Numbered from the stretch's first letter, positions 38,546-47,509 are shown. The stretch is 64,000 bases of DNA from Veillonella magna DSM 19857 (GCF_000428745.1 NZ_AUAN01000005.1:62001-126000), one strand, 5' to 3'. A program made the numbers and translations. Notes: generated by a model from the letters alone, not told the origin.

Positions 38546-39582
38546 CAGGCACGCCCCTTCCTATTTTTTGACGCAATAATAAATCGATCCATACGTTCAA
38601 ACTCCTGCGATGCCTTACCTAAGCCGACAGCGACTGTAAAGCCCGGCTGCTGTGGCACCCATACCGGCACACCCAATTCGTGACTGAAGTAGTCTGCCAG
38701 TCCATCCATATCGGCAACGGCTCCGGTTAACAAAACACCATGCTCCATGATATCAGCCAACAATTCCGGCGGAGTAACTTCCATCACTCGCTTCACTTCA
38801 TCGGCCATTCTCTTCAAGGGGTCTTGCAGTACTTGGTACACTTCTGTTTTACGCACCATGATACGTTTCGTTAAACCATTGGACATATCGCGACCGGTAA
38901 AAGTCAATTCCGCTTCCTCTTCCGGCATCTTTGCTGTTCCTAATTCAAGCTTGATTGCTTCTATGGTTTCTTCGGCAACCATAACGGCAAAGCATTCCTT
39001 AATATATTGTAGAATCGCCTCATTTAAATCATTACCACCGATACGTGCCGAAGAGGCTACCACTTTACCACCCAATGACAATACACCGATGTCTGTTGTA
39101 CCGCCACCGATATCGACAACCATATTACCCTGCGCTTCGAATACCGGTAACTTGCATCCTAATGCAGAAGCCACCGGTGTTTCGATTAAATAGGCCTCTC
39201 TCGCTCCGGCCTGGATAATAGCATCGGTCATGGCTCGTTTTTCTACATCGGTAATGCCACATGGCACAGCCATAATAACACGTGCCCGACTTACCAAACG
39301 AGAAGCTTTGTGCATAAAATGGCGCAACATAGTAAGCATAACACGATAATCTACAATAAATCCATCTTTAAGAGGACGCAGCTCCTCCAGCATATCCGGC
39401 GTGCGAAGTAATAATCGTTCTGCATCGGCTCCGACAGCCACAATAAATTCTTGTTTAGTATCGGTGGCTACCACCGATGGTTCGGAAAGCACGACCCCGC
39501 GTCCCTGTACGTATACGTGGGTATTAACGCTTCCCATATCTATCCCTAAATCTCTTTCAAGAGATGAAAATAAGCGAATCAT
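38545..39582 (-). CDS. mreB: MreB-like bacterial actin, somewhat divergent
   Basis: 345 residues with the actin fold motifs: phosphate 1 GIDMGSVNTHVYV, phosphate 2 VVDIGGGTTDIGVLSLGG, RIGGNDLNEAI and AIKLELGTA. The adenosine motif, normally LTGGGALL, reads LLTGAVADMDGL, so two of the three glycines are replaced. This could change nucleotide binding or polymerisation. First gene of the elongation cluster with AAGGAG 7 nt from the ATG. Confidence 0.92.
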   Translation of the reverse strand: MIRLFSSLERDLGIDMGSVNTHVYVQGRGVVLSEPSVVATDTKQEFIVAVGADAERLLLRTPDMLEELRPLKDGFIVDYRVMLTMLRHFMHKASRLVSRARVIMAVPCGITDVEKRAMTDAIIQAGAREAYLIETPVASALGCKLPVFEAQGNMVVDIGGGTTDIGVLSLGGKVVASSARIGGNDLNEAILQYIKECFAVMVAEETIEAIKLELGTAKMPEEEAELTFTGRDMSNGLTKRIMVRKTEVYQVLQDPLKRMADEVKRVMEVTPPELLADIMEHGVLLTGAVADMDGLADYFSHELGVPVWVPQQPGFTVAVGLGKASQEFERMDRFIIASKNRKGRA

Positions 39583-39654
39583 CGTAAATCTCCTTGTGTT
39601 AGTCTATCTTTAAATGATAGCACAAAACACTCATTATGATAAGAAAAAATTAGG

Positions 39655-40338
39655 CTATAACAGTCCTTCTTTTGCCAAGCTTACATACTCTCCATCACCA
39701 ATTATAATATGATCCAACACGGGTATCCCCATAATCTGTCCCGCCTTTTCAAACTCTTTTGTAATACGCACATCCTGAGGACTAGCCGTTGCCTCTCCGG
39801 ATGGATGATTATGAATCAAAATGATAGAAGCTGCATTAGCTCGCACCGCGCCGCGAAATACACTACGCTGCTCTGCATAGCTTGCTGTCAAACCGCCGGT
39901 AGAAATGGTTTCAACCGCAATAAGTTTATTTTTACAGGTCAAATAGGCAACGCATACATGCTCACTAGGTTCGTGGCGCAATTGCTCCATTACGTAATCG
40001 GCCACTGCTTCCGGAGAGCTGAAATCGCTATATTCTTGTTTTGCATGCAGGGCTGTTAACCGTCTGCCCAGCTCAATAGCCGCACAAAGAGTAACGGCTT
40101 TATCTCGACCAATTCCTTTTATTTGGCACAACTCCTCCACGGAAATGGTTTGTAATCCCGTTTCCCCTTCCGGTAACGAAGCTACTATATCATGGGCTAT
40201 ATCAATCGCCGACTTTCCACGATGACCGGTGCGTAGCAGTATTGCTATCAACTCTTCCGTTGTCATCACGGCTGCTCCATGTGCAAAAAATTTTTCTCGC
40301 GGCCGTTGAAAAGGTCGTAACTCCTGTATGCGTAACAT
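39655..40338 (-). CDS. radC: RadC family JAB-domain protein
   Basis: 227 residues. An N-terminal helix-hairpin-helix part (QIKGIGRDKAVTLCAAIELG) and a C-terminal JAB/MPN metalloprotease-like domain with the HNHPSGEATASPQD motif. The family was once tied to DNA repair; its true role is unclear. Its start overlaps the maf stop (TAATG). The 72-nt gap to mreB has no strong terminator. Confidence 0.93.
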   Translation of the reverse strand: MLRIQELRPFQRPREKFFAHGAAVMTTEELIAILLRTGHRGKSAIDIAHDIVASLPEGETGLQTISVEELCQIKGIGRDKAVTLCAAIELGRRLTALHAKQEYSDFSSPEAVADYVMEQLRHEPSEHVCVAYLTCKNKLIAVETISTGGLTASYAEQRSVFRGAVRANAASIILIHNHPSGEATASPQDVRITKEFEKAGQIMGIPVLDHIIIGDGEYVSLAKEGLL

Positions 40339-40928
40339 TACTCATTCATCCCTTTATCTTCACTTATATTTCTTAACTTCCTTGCCACCATTTCAACAGG
40401 CAAGCCCACAACATTCGTATACGAACCCTCTATCCGTTCCACAAAGAGCGCCCCTTTTCCTTGAATGCCATATGCACCGGCTTTGTCCATAGGCTCACCG
40501 GTTGTAATGTAAGCATCAATATCATCATCACTCAATGTGTAGAAGTGCACCTTAGTTTCACAATGAAATGTATGAATGCATTGGCCATAGCGTATACAAA
40601 CGCCGGTTATTACACTGTGCACCTTGCCAGACAACAAGTGCAGCATACGTCTCGCGTTTTCTTCGTCTTCCGGTTTTCCCAGTACACGATTACCGTAAGC
40701 AACAATGGTATCGGCGCCGATAACAGGTTGCAGGATTCCATCAACAGAAGCTGCCATGGCCTTTCCTTCTGCCTGTCTTTCGACCAATTCAACTGGACTT
40801 CCATAGCATTGATTGGTTTCTTCATACGTACTTGTTACTACTTCAAAAGGAATCCCTACTTGCTCTAATAATTCCCGACGCCGCGGTGAAGATGATGCTA
40901 ACCATACCTTGCCTATTTTCATATTCAT
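40338..40928 (-). CDS. maf: Maf family nucleoside triphosphate pyrophosphatase
   Basis: 196 residues starting with WLASSSPRRRELLEQVGIPF, followed by VIGADTIVAYGNRVLGKPED and GEPMDKAGAYGIQGKGALFV, all standard Maf motifs. It hydrolyses non-canonical or modified NTPs. maf-radC-mreB order is common in bacteria and supports the call. Confidence 0.95.
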   Translation of the reverse strand: MNMKIGKVWLASSSPRRRELLEQVGIPFEVVTSTYEETNQCYGSPVELVERQAEGKAMAASVDGILQPVIGADTIVAYGNRVLGKPEDEENARRMLHLLSGKVHSVITGVCIRYGQCIHTFHCETKVHFYTLSDDDIDAYITTGEPMDKAGAYGIQGKGALFVERIEGSYTNVVGLPVEMVARKLRNISEDKGMNE

Positions 40929-41046
40929 TCTTCCTTCCTCTATCTATTATCTATTTACATTACATGTCTATACTTCCTATGACTTCGTAACATGCCAATT
41001 CATCGACCGACTATCTTTTATCCTTGTCGCAACCGTAGCCATAACT

Positions 41047-41082
41047 GATAAACACGCAGCATTCCCATGAACGCTGCGTGCA
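41047..41082 (-). terminator. Terminator-like hairpin after the 41101 gene
   Basis: Stem CACGCAGC/GCTGCGTG with a 12-nt loop followed on the minus strand by UUUAUC. Stable stem, imperfect U-run. Confidence 0.6.
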
Positions 41083-41100
41083 ATATACTTCTATACAGTT

Positions 41101-41793
41101 TTATCGTGCCGATGTTGTCTTGACTTGCTCACCGGCTGTGTCGGAAATTTCCGTTTCAATACTCATCCCTTTGGTAACATCATCATTTTGTTCATTAGAC
41201 TGCGCCATAATTTGTGCGTAGTATGTCTCTACATTCTCTCCATGCTTATGCGCATCCTCGCGAACATAGGCATAAAACACTACATCTTCCTGAGGAACGC
41301 ACACACGGTTCGGTACAAATTCGTTAAGCTTCTCAAAGAAGGACTCGTCTGCCTTTAACAAAATACGACCGTGCTTGATTTTATTTCCGGCTTCCACGGC
41401 ATACGCCAACGCCCATACAGGTCTTGGGTCCATAGAGGATAGCTTGCGGAATTTATATCTAAACTTAAGTCCCCCCATTAATTGTTGTTTAAAAGCATAT
41501 ACACCATCAATCATGGCATACGGAATCGTCATAGACTTTTTACCAAACAGCCCTTGCTCAATAATAATCAGACTATCTTCCGTCAATACATATTCATAAC
41601 GACCAAAAGCTTGTGTCCAAACAACAATGCCTAAGAAAACTCCGACAAAATATAAATCAATGGCTAACTTCCCGGCTTCCATTGACACATAGGTAGCGTA
41701 TCCTAAAATAAGCGCTACAAAAGCTAACAGCAACAATACCAATCGCAATCCGCTACGCGAACGCTTAGACTTTTCTCGATAGACTACCGTCAT
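41101..41793 (-). CDS. Membrane protein with bPH2-like domain, unknown function
   Basis: 230 residues. Two membrane helices near the N-terminus (about 16-34 and 42-62), then a beta-rich stretch YEYVLTEDSLIIIEQGLFGK with IPYAMIDGVYAFKQQL that resembles bacterial PH-like domains, and a hydrophilic acidic tail. I do not recognise it beyond that. It is a single-gene unit with a terminator hairpin behind it. Confidence 0.6.
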   Translation of the reverse strand: MTVVYREKSKRSRSGLRLVLLLLAFVALILGYATYVSMEAGKLAIDLYFVGVFLGIVVWTQAFGRYEYVLTEDSLIIIEQGLFGKKSMTIPYAMIDGVYAFKQQLMGGLKFRYKFRKLSSMDPRPVWALAYAVEAGNKIKHGRILLKADESFFEKLNEFVPNRVCVPQEDVVFYAYVREDAHKHGENVETYYAQIMAQSNEQNDDVTKGMSIETEISDTAGEQVKTTSAR

Positions 41794-41861
41794 AACAATC
41801 TCTCCATCCGTAAAAAATTATTACGTCTTTTATTATAACTAAAATCAACCGGATTTACTAC

Positions 41862-41916
41862 TAAAAAGACCGCCTCGGCAAAAGAATTTGTTTTCACAAA
41901 TATACCGAAGCGGTCC
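41862..41916 (-). terminator. Terminator of ackA
   Basis: Long stem, GACCGCTTCGG pairing with CCGAGGCGGTC, an internal smaller hairpin, and UUUUU on the minus strand. It ends the lipoprotein-ackA transcript. Confidence 0.9.
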
Positions 41917-41957
41917 CTACGAAATAGATGATTCTCTATTCTCTAGTATAAAGTTAA

Positions 41958-43172
41958 TTACCAGTTTTTCATCACAAGGCTAGCCGTAATACGTTTCGTA
42001 TCGCGAGCAATCATGATTTCTTCGTTTGTCGGAACTACGAAAATCTTAACCTTGGAGCCTTCTGCACTGATTTCAGCTTCTTCACCGCGAATGTTATTGC
42101 GATCACGGTCAAGACGCGTGCCCAAGTATTCCAAACCATTGCAGATTGCATCGCGGTTGCCAATACCGTTTTCACCGATACCGGCCGTAAATACGATAGC
42201 ATCAACGCCGCCCATAACAGCTGCATAGGCACCGATAGTCGCACGTACTTTGTAATGGAACATATCCAACGCGAGCTGCGCACGTTTATTGCCTTCCTGT
42301 GCAGCTTCTTCGATTACGCGGAAGTCATTGGATACGCCGGAAATTCCGAGCACACCGGATTTTTTATTCATGATGGCATCAATTTCATGATAAGTCATAT
42401 CCCATTTGTCCATCAAGAACGGTACAATTGCCGGGTCGATATCACCGCAACGAGTACCCATGATCAAACCGGACAACGGAGTAAAGCCCATAGATGTGTC
42501 GATGGAGCGACCGCCTTTAATAGCAGTAACACTGGAACCGTTACCCAAGTGGCAAGAAATAATGCGAAGATCGCTCATATGCTTGCCCATAAGTTCAGCT
42601 ACACGCTGGGACACATATTTATGGCTAGTACCATGGAAGCCATAACGACGAACACCGAGTTCAGTGTAAGCTTCGTACGGAAGACCATACAAGAATGCTT
42701 CCGCCGGCATAGTCTGATGGAAAGCAGTATCGAATACAGCTACCTGCGGAACCTTAGGCATAATGCTCTGGCAAGCTTCAATACCTTGAATGTTTGGCGG
42801 ATTATGAAGCGGTGCAATCTTAGCACATTCTTCCAATGCATCCATAACAGCCGGTGTAATCAATACGGAGTCAGCAAATTTTTCAGCCCCGTGTACTACA
42901 CGATGACCTACCGCATCAATTTCATCCATGGAAGAAATTACCCCAAATTCAGGATCTACCAAGATGTCTAATAAAATGGTTAATGCCTTTTTGTGGTCCA
43001 AAATCGGTTCTACGCGTTCCAATTTTTCTGCATCCGGACGTTTATGCGTAAAAATTGCATCCTCCGCACCGATTTTTTCGAACTGGCCTTTAGCCATTAC
43101 ATGTTCGTTGTCCATGTCAATAAGCTGGTACTTCAAAGAAGAACTACCACAGTTTACTACTAGAACGTTCAT
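41958..43172 (-). CDS. ackA: Acetate kinase
   Basis: 404 residues. [17 protein letters not shown] at the start, [20 protein letters not shown] and [10 protein letters not shown] are the family motifs. It converts acetyl phosphate and ADP to acetate and ATP, the substrate-level phosphorylation step of lactate fermentation. No phosphotransacetylase gene is beside it. It follows a lipoprotein gene by 3 nt with AGAGGG as ribosome-binding site. Confidence 0.98.
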   Translation of the reverse strand: MNVLVVNCGSSSLKYQLIDMDNEHVMAKGQFEKIGAEDAIFTHKRPDAEKLERVEPILDHKKALTILLDILVDPEFGVISSMDEIDAVGHRVVHGAEKFADSVLITPAVMDALEECAKIAPLHNPPNIQGIEACQSIMPKVPQVAVFDTAFHQTMPAEAFLYGLPYEAYTELGVRRYGFHGTSHKYVSQRVAELMGKHMSDLRIISCHLGNGSSVTAIKGGRSIDTSMGFTPLSGLIMGTRCGDIDPAIVPFLMDKWDMTYHEIDAIMNKKSGVLGISGVSNDFRVIEEAAQEGNKRAQLALDMFHYKVRATIGAYAAVMGGVDAIVFTAGIGENGIGNRDAICNGLEYLGTRLDRDRNNIRGEEAEISAEGSKVKIFVVPTNEEIMIARDTKRITASLVMKNW

Positions 43173-43175
43173 TAC

Positions 43176-43739
43176 TTAACCCTCTTTCTTGATAATTTGA
43201 ATCTTGCCCTCAACGAGTTTTAATGCCTCAGCTCCGACTGTGCTATCGGCTGCATATTGATAGGCTATATTCCACAGTACCCCGTTGCTGATAAAGGTAT
43301 ACTGCAAGAAACGTATCTGTTTATTTTTTACCGTATATAATCCGGTAGATTCTACAGCGGGAACACCATCTAATGTAATTGCTGTATTTTCCCATTGCAA
43401 GGAGTCGCCAAAATAATGTTTATACTCATGATCGCGACTATACTCAGCTCGTGCCAATGGTGTTGGCAACGGTTTACCCGGTGCCGCCGTCATCGCTTTT
43501 ATCGTCGTTATGAAATTGGCATCTCCATTCTGATACACAGTAATAGGATAACCATCATCAGTTATGGTAGGATTTGCTAACTTTCCTAAGTCAAAGGGAG
43601 TTGGTACAATAATCTCCGAAACACCTACATTGACTACTTTATTACCAAAGCTGTAGGTATCCAGCGCAGTGGTAGTACCACACCCACTGACAACAAACAT
43701 GAGCATCAGCCCTAATAATCCCATTAGAATTCGTCTCAT
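43176..43739 (-). CDS. Putative lipoprotein, unknown function
   Basis: 187 residues. Signal peptide with lipobox VSGC (lipidated Cys20), then a soluble domain. No family recognised. The sequence DHEYKHYFGDSLQWENTAIT followed by a YTVKNKQIRFLQYTF stretch suggests a small beta-rich domain. It is immediately upstream of ackA and co-transcribed with it. AGGGG precedes its ATG. Confidence 0.7.
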   Translation of the reverse strand: MRRILMGLLGLMLMFVVSGCGTTTALDTYSFGNKVVNVGVSEIIVPTPFDLGKLANPTITDDGYPITVYQNGDANFITTIKAMTAAPGKPLPTPLARAEYSRDHEYKHYFGDSLQWENTAITLDGVPAVESTGLYTVKNKQIRFLQYTFISNGVLWNIAYQYAADSTVGAEALKLVEGKIQIIKKEG

Positions 43740-43773
43740 ACATTACCCCTACTTTACTTACATGTACTCAATC

Positions 43774-43782
43774 ATTATATCA
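43774..43782 (-). promoter_or_regulatory. Extended -10 promoter of the lipoprotein-ackA unit
   Basis: Minus strand TGATATAAT, a perfect -10 with the TG extension, about 35 nt upstream of the lipoprotein start. The expected -35 position is poor. Confidence 0.5.
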
Positions 43783-43856
43783 CTCTCTTCGACACCTTGC
43801 ATTACTCTTTTTCGATATAGTTGCTATCAGTTTTCAGCATGCTGGTCAATTTACAT

Positions 43857-43885
43857 TTTACCACAATTATGCTATCTATTATAAT
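43857..43885 (+). promoter_or_regulatory. Promoter of tmcAL
   Basis: Plus strand TTTACC (43857-43862), 17-nt spacer, perfect TATAAT (43880-43885), 37 nt before the start codon. GGGAGG follows as ribosome-binding site. Confidence 0.7.
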
Positions 43886-43921
43886 ACAAGTTGAAAGTTA
43901 TCTTCTAAGGGAGGTTTTATC

Positions 43922-45127
43922 ATGAACACCATAGGCATTGTCGCCGAATACAATCCATTGCACATGGGCCATGCCTACCAACTTTCGTACTTGGCCGAAC
44001 GGTGGCCCCAAGCATTACGCATTGTAGTCATGAGCGGTTCCTTTGTACAACGCGGTATGCCGGCCTTCTTTAGTAAGTACGATCGTGCGTACTGGGCCTT
44101 ATTAGCCGGAGCCGACATGGTCATCGAGTTGCCATCACTCTTTGCATTGGGAAGTGCAGAAATTTTTTCCGCCGGTGCTATGCGACTATTAGCTGCGCTG
44201 GGAGTTGATGCCTTTTGCTTTGGTTCAGAGGTGACCAATCTTGACATGCTTACCTCTATTGCGGAAGCAGCCAACAATGCCAGCGTAAACGAAAGAATTC
44301 GCGAGCTCCTCAAGTCGGGACATTTTTACGGGGCCGCACTAAGACAAGCTTTGCTTGAAATTGTGCCTCATGCCGATGAGGCACTGAACCATCCCAATGC
44401 CACCTTAGGGATAGAATATTTACGTGCCATCGACACCTATGGACTTTCACTACTTCCCATTGTCATCGAACGGCAAAGTGACTATAATAGCACCTCTCTT
44501 ACCGAATCACTTCCCTCAGCTTCAGCACTTCGCAACTATTTACAAGCAAACCCCAGTACAGCCTCACTCGCCTGCTATTTTCCGGAGGACGTATTACCCT
44601 CAGTAGAAAACGCCTTATCGCTCGGTCGTTATGTAAACATGCAACGTTACTATGATATGGTTCATTGGCAAAGTCGTATCTTATCAACAGCAGAATTGTC
44701 CCAGCTAACAGACTTTGGGGAAGGTTTAGAAAATGCATGGAAAAAGGGGGCTTCACTGCCCTCTTGGTTCCTGGCGCGCCATCAACTTAAGTCAAAGCGA
44801 TATTCCTTTTCTCGCCTAGATCGCATGGCTGCCTACACTGTGTTACGTCGCTCTGCAGCATTACAAAAAAAAGCTCATCAACACGGACCTCTTTACGCTC
44901 GTCTCTTAGGATTTACCGGGGCTGCCCGTGATTGGTTACGCGGTAATGACAGTACTCTTCCCCTCATTCAAAAGTGGGCACCTTTTGTTCGCCACAGTAC
45001 GGGGTTAGTTAAGGATTATGTATTGGCAGATATGCTTGCTACCGATATACAACATGCTTGTTTCACAGCCGAAGCTATGCGATTAGGCGATACCGACTAT
45101 CGCTTTACACCACATTATCTAGCCTAG
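43922..45127 (+). CDS. tmcAL: tRNA(Met) cytidine acetate ligase TmcAL
   Basis: 401 residues. The nucleotidyltransferase motif AEYNPLHMGHAYQL, then VMSGSFVQRGMPAFFSKYDR and ADMVIELPSLFALGSAE identify the TmcAL (YlbM) family. It makes N4-acetylcytidine at the wobble base of elongator tRNA(Met) using acetate and ATP. It is the only clear plus-strand gene in the window and is divergent from the acetate kinase unit, so acetate metabolism and acetate-dependent tRNA modification are neighbours. Confidence 0.93.
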   Translation: MNTIGIVAEYNPLHMGHAYQLSYLAERWPQALRIVVMSGSFVQRGMPAFFSKYDRAYWALLAGADMVIELPSLFALGSAEIFSAGAMRLLAALGVDAFCFGSEVTNLDMLTSIAEAANNASVNERIRELLKSGHFYGAALRQALLEIVPHADEALNHPNATLGIEYLRAIDTYGLSLLPIVIERQSDYNSTSLTESLPSASALRNYLQANPSTASLACYFPEDVLPSVENALSLGRYVNMQRYYDMVHWQSRILSTAELSQLTDFGEGLENAWKKGASLPSWFLARHQLKSKRYSFSRLDRMAAYTVLRRSAALQKKAHQHGPLYARLLGFTGAARDWLRGNDSTLPLIQKWAPFVRHSTGLVKDYVLADMLATDIQHACFTAEAMRLGDTDYRFTPHYLA

Positions 45128-45161
45128 TAATCTAACATCTATAATCTAATAACGATTACAT

Positions 45162-45201
45162 AAAAACGCGGCACAGTTTCAATATACTGCGCCGCGTTTT
45201 T
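45162..45201 (+). terminator. Bidirectional terminator between tmcAL and pyrR
   Basis: Stem AAAAACGCGGC/GCCGCGTTTTT, extended by CAG/CTG, with A-run and T-run on opposite sides. It can stop tmcAL on the plus strand and pyrR on the minus strand. Confidence 0.9.
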
Positions 45202-45214
45202 GTATTACATTACG

Positions 45215-45292
45215 CTACTTTTTTATTACACTACTCTTTTTATTATACTACTCTTTTTATTATACTACTCGTCTTATTATAGCGCTTCTCTT
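45215..45292 (-). repeat. 17-bp tandem repeat beginning at the pyrR stop codon
   Basis: Minus strand: five head-to-tail units of 16-17 bp, consensus AATAAAAAGAGTAGTAT. The first unit contains the pyrR TAA stop codon; the middle units are almost identical. No coding content. It ends just before the shared terminator. Confidence 0.85.
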
Positions 45293-45809
45293 ATTGGATG
45301 ATAACACTATCAAGCCCATCCTGTTCTTGCATAAACACCTTAACAATTTCCGTATGCGAAGTAGGTACATTTTTGCCCACAAAATCTGCGCGAATCGGTA
45401 ACTCACGATGCCCACGATCAACTAAAACTGCCAACTGTATCGCCCTCGGCCGTCCTGCTTCCATTAATGCATTAAGTGCCGATCGAATAGTGCGTCCCGT
45501 ATATAAAACATCATCCACCAAGATAACTAATTTATCGGTAGTATCCAATTCGAAGGGCATTCCATTCTTGGGCCTTGTATCCCTATCATCACGGTACATT
45601 GCTACATTCATCGGCTCCACAGCAACATCGACCCCTTCGATAGCTCTAATTTCTCGTTGTAATCGTTGTGCTAAATAAACACCGCGACTTTCAATACCAA
45701 TAAGCAATGCATCATGCAATCCTTTATTTTTTTCTAATATCTCATGGCTAATTCGTCGAATGGCGCGCATCATCGCTGCTTCATCCATTAAAATACGCTT
45801 CTCTTCCAT
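45291..45809 (-). CDS. pyrR: Pyrimidine operon regulator/uracil phosphoribosyltransferase PyrR
   Basis: 172 residues. PRPP-binding motif VILVDDVLYTGRTIRSAL and the RDDRDTRPKN-type loop identify PyrR, which binds pyr mRNA and has some UPRTase activity. No pyr biosynthesis genes follow here, so it must act on operons elsewhere. lspA-rluD-pyrR order is conserved in Firmicutes. AGGAGG precedes the ATG. Confidence 0.96.
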   Translation of the reverse strand: MEEKRILMDEAAMMRAIRRISHEILEKNKGLHDALLIGIESRGVYLAQRLQREIRAIEGVDVAVEPMNVAMYRDDRDTRPKNGMPFELDTTDKLVILVDDVLYTGRTIRSALNALMEAGRPRAIQLAVLVDRGHRELPIRADFVGKNVPTSHTEIVKVFMQEQDGLDSVIIQ

Positions 45810-45831
45810 GGCCGTTCCTCCTATTAATCTA

Positions 45832-45866
45832 ATCGTTTTATCCTACTATGGCTGAGATAAAACGAT
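45832..45866 (-). promoter_or_regulatory. Perfect inverted repeat between rluD and pyrR
   Basis: An 11-bp perfect repeat ATCGTTTTATC/GATAAAACGAT with a 13-nt loop, just upstream of the pyrR ribosome-binding site. It lacks a U-run, so it is more likely an mRNA-processing or translational control hairpin than a terminator. Confidence 0.5.
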
Positions 45867-45873
45867 AGCAACC

Positions 45874-46791
45874 TTAATGATTATGTTCCTTCGCATACGC
45901 GATGCAATCCAAGAAGTCCTTCGGAAGTGGAGCTTCAAAATGCATAGGCTCACCACTAATGGGATGTATGATATCCAGCGTCCTAGAGTGCAATGCCTGC
46001 CCCTCTATAGGGAAATCCATCTTTCTGTATCCGTAAAAAGGATCATTGACTACAGGATGACCAATATGTGCAAAGTGTACACGAATTTGATGAGTACGTC
46101 CTGTTTCCAACACGCATTCAACTAGTGTATGTTTACCATAACGCTCCAATACAGTGAAATGAGTAACCGCCTCTTTACTGTTCTCAAAAACAACTGCCAT
46201 TTTCATACGGTCCTTTGGATGACGTCCTATGGGAGCCTTGATAACACCCTTCTCTTCCACAATATTTCCCTGCACCAATGCATAATACGTGCGTTTTGCA
46301 GTATGAGCCTTCACTTGCTCCGCTAACCCTAAATGCGCCTGATTCGTCTTTGCTGCCATCATCACGCCGGAAGTATCTTTATCCAGTCGATGAACGATTC
46401 CCGGTCGTATCTCACCATTAATGCCCGATAAATCGTCACAATGATAGAGTAGCGCATTCACCAATGTTCCCGAATAATTTCCTACTGCCGGATGAACTAC
46501 CATGCCACGTGCTTTATTTATGATAATAATATCATGGTCCTCATAAAGAATATCTAATGGTATCGCTTCGGGCAATACTTCGGTTGATTCTGGTTCCGGA
46601 ATAGTAACCATTATTTCCATGCCTTCTGTTAAGCGTAAGTTTGGTTTTGCTTTTTTAGGATGCACTTCTACATGGCCGTCCTTAATTAATTGCTGTATAT
46701 AACTGCGCGATCCTTCTAACTGTTCTGTCAAAAACACGTCCAACCTCTGATTTTCTTGGTCTGCTGTTATAACAAATTTCTGCTCTTCCAT
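45874..46791 (-). CDS. rluD: RluA-family 23S rRNA pseudouridine synthase, RluD-like
   Basis: 305 residues from the ATG at 46791 (GGAGG five nt upstream). N-terminal S4 domain (LDVFLTEQLEGSRSYIQQLI), then the catalytic GIVHRLDKDTSGVMMAAKT with the active aspartate, and ETGRTHQIRVHFAHIGHPV. Adjacent to lspA as in most Firmicutes. Confidence 0.95.
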   Translation of the reverse strand: MEEQKFVITADQENQRLDVFLTEQLEGSRSYIQQLIKDGHVEVHPKKAKPNLRLTEGMEIMVTIPEPESTEVLPEAIPLDILYEDHDIIIINKARGMVVHPAVGNYSGTLVNALLYHCDDLSGINGEIRPGIVHRLDKDTSGVMMAAKTNQAHLGLAEQVKAHTAKRTYYALVQGNIVEEKGVIKAPIGRHPKDRMKMAVVFENSKEAVTHFTVLERYGKHTLVECVLETGRTHQIRVHFAHIGHPVVNDPFYGYRKMDFPIEGQALHSRTLDIIHPISGEPMHFEAPLPKDFLDCIAYAKEHNH

Positions 46792-46851
46792 TATTTCCTC
46801 CATCACGCTGTACATCTATATACTACTGTTGTAAGTTTTTATGTTGTATGC

Positions 46852-46935
46852 CTATCCACATTTAATATATCTATTCGCATTTAATTTACCTATTCGCATT
46901 TAATTTACCTATTCACTTTTAATATATCTATTCAC
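46852..46935 (-). repeat. 19-bp tandem repeat beginning at the lspA stop codon
   Basis: Minus strand: four full units of 19 bp plus a partial one, consensus GCGAATAGGTAAATTAAAT. The first unit starts with the last lspA codons and its TAG stop (GTGAATAG). Two central units are identical. No coding content. Confidence 0.87.
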
Positions 46936-47371
46936 TTCTATCATTCCATAACGCATACATAATACAGGCTACCCCAATACATATCGCTATATCCGCTACA
47001 TTAAAAATAGGCCAAACTCTAAAGTCAAAAAAATCAACAACCCCTACATTAGAAATTCGATCCCATGCATTACCAATAGCACCACCCACTAGTAAACCGA
47101 CACCAGCTTGCAATGATTTGCTTCCTTCTCGAATCTGTTTGCGCCAATAAACAACAGCAATCACCAATACAACTGCTACACCAACAAACATGACCTGCTG
47201 GTTTAAGAACAAACCAAATGCTGCCCCCCTGTTTATAATATATGTAAGATGAAAAATATTAGGTATAATAGGAATGGATTCACCTAAACTCATATGACTT
47301 TGAACCAGTTGCTTGGTAATCCCATCAACTAATATAACAATGGCTTCTATAACATACACAATACCTGGCAT
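46928..47371 (-). CDS. lspA: Lipoprotein signal peptidase (signal peptidase II)
   Basis: 147 residues from the ATG at 47371 (AAGGA eight nt upstream). Four membrane helices; catalytic aspartates in GNAWDR and FNVAD; NRGAAFGLF is the conserved substrate-side motif. It cleaves prolipoproteins such as the one encoded at 43176-43739. Confidence 0.95.
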   Translation of the reverse strand: MPGIVYVIEAIVILVDGITKQLVQSHMSLGESIPIIPNIFHLTYIINRGAAFGLFLNQQVMFVGVAVVLVIAVVYWRKQIREGSKSLQAGVGLLVGGAIGNAWDRISNVGVVDFFDFRVWPIFNVADIAICIGVACIMYALWNDRSE

Positions 47372-47482
47372 GTATTCAATCCTTTCTAAGCATATACACC
47401 GCAAATGAAAAGCTCCCATCCTACCAAAATGCCAGCTTCTCTACACATCACATGCTTATATTGTACCTTAAATATAAGCAAC

Positions 47483-47509
47483 AAAAAAGCCCTCCACATG
47501 GAGGGCTTT
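47483..47509 (-). terminator. Terminator of the ferredoxin gene
   Basis: Minus strand stem AGCCCTCCA/TGGAGGGCT with a 2-nt apex and a run of U residues, 12 nt after the stop codon. Confidence 0.92.

Noticed and set aside
41925-41945. Small ATTCTCT direct repeat after ackA, as a third stop-anchored array
   Set aside because: Only two short copies and not starting at the stop codon; not comparable with the pyrR and lspA arrays.
42255-42971. 238-codon plus-strand ORF opposite ackA
   Set aside because: Antisense shadow of a certain acetate kinase gene; no ribosome-binding site and unlike any protein.
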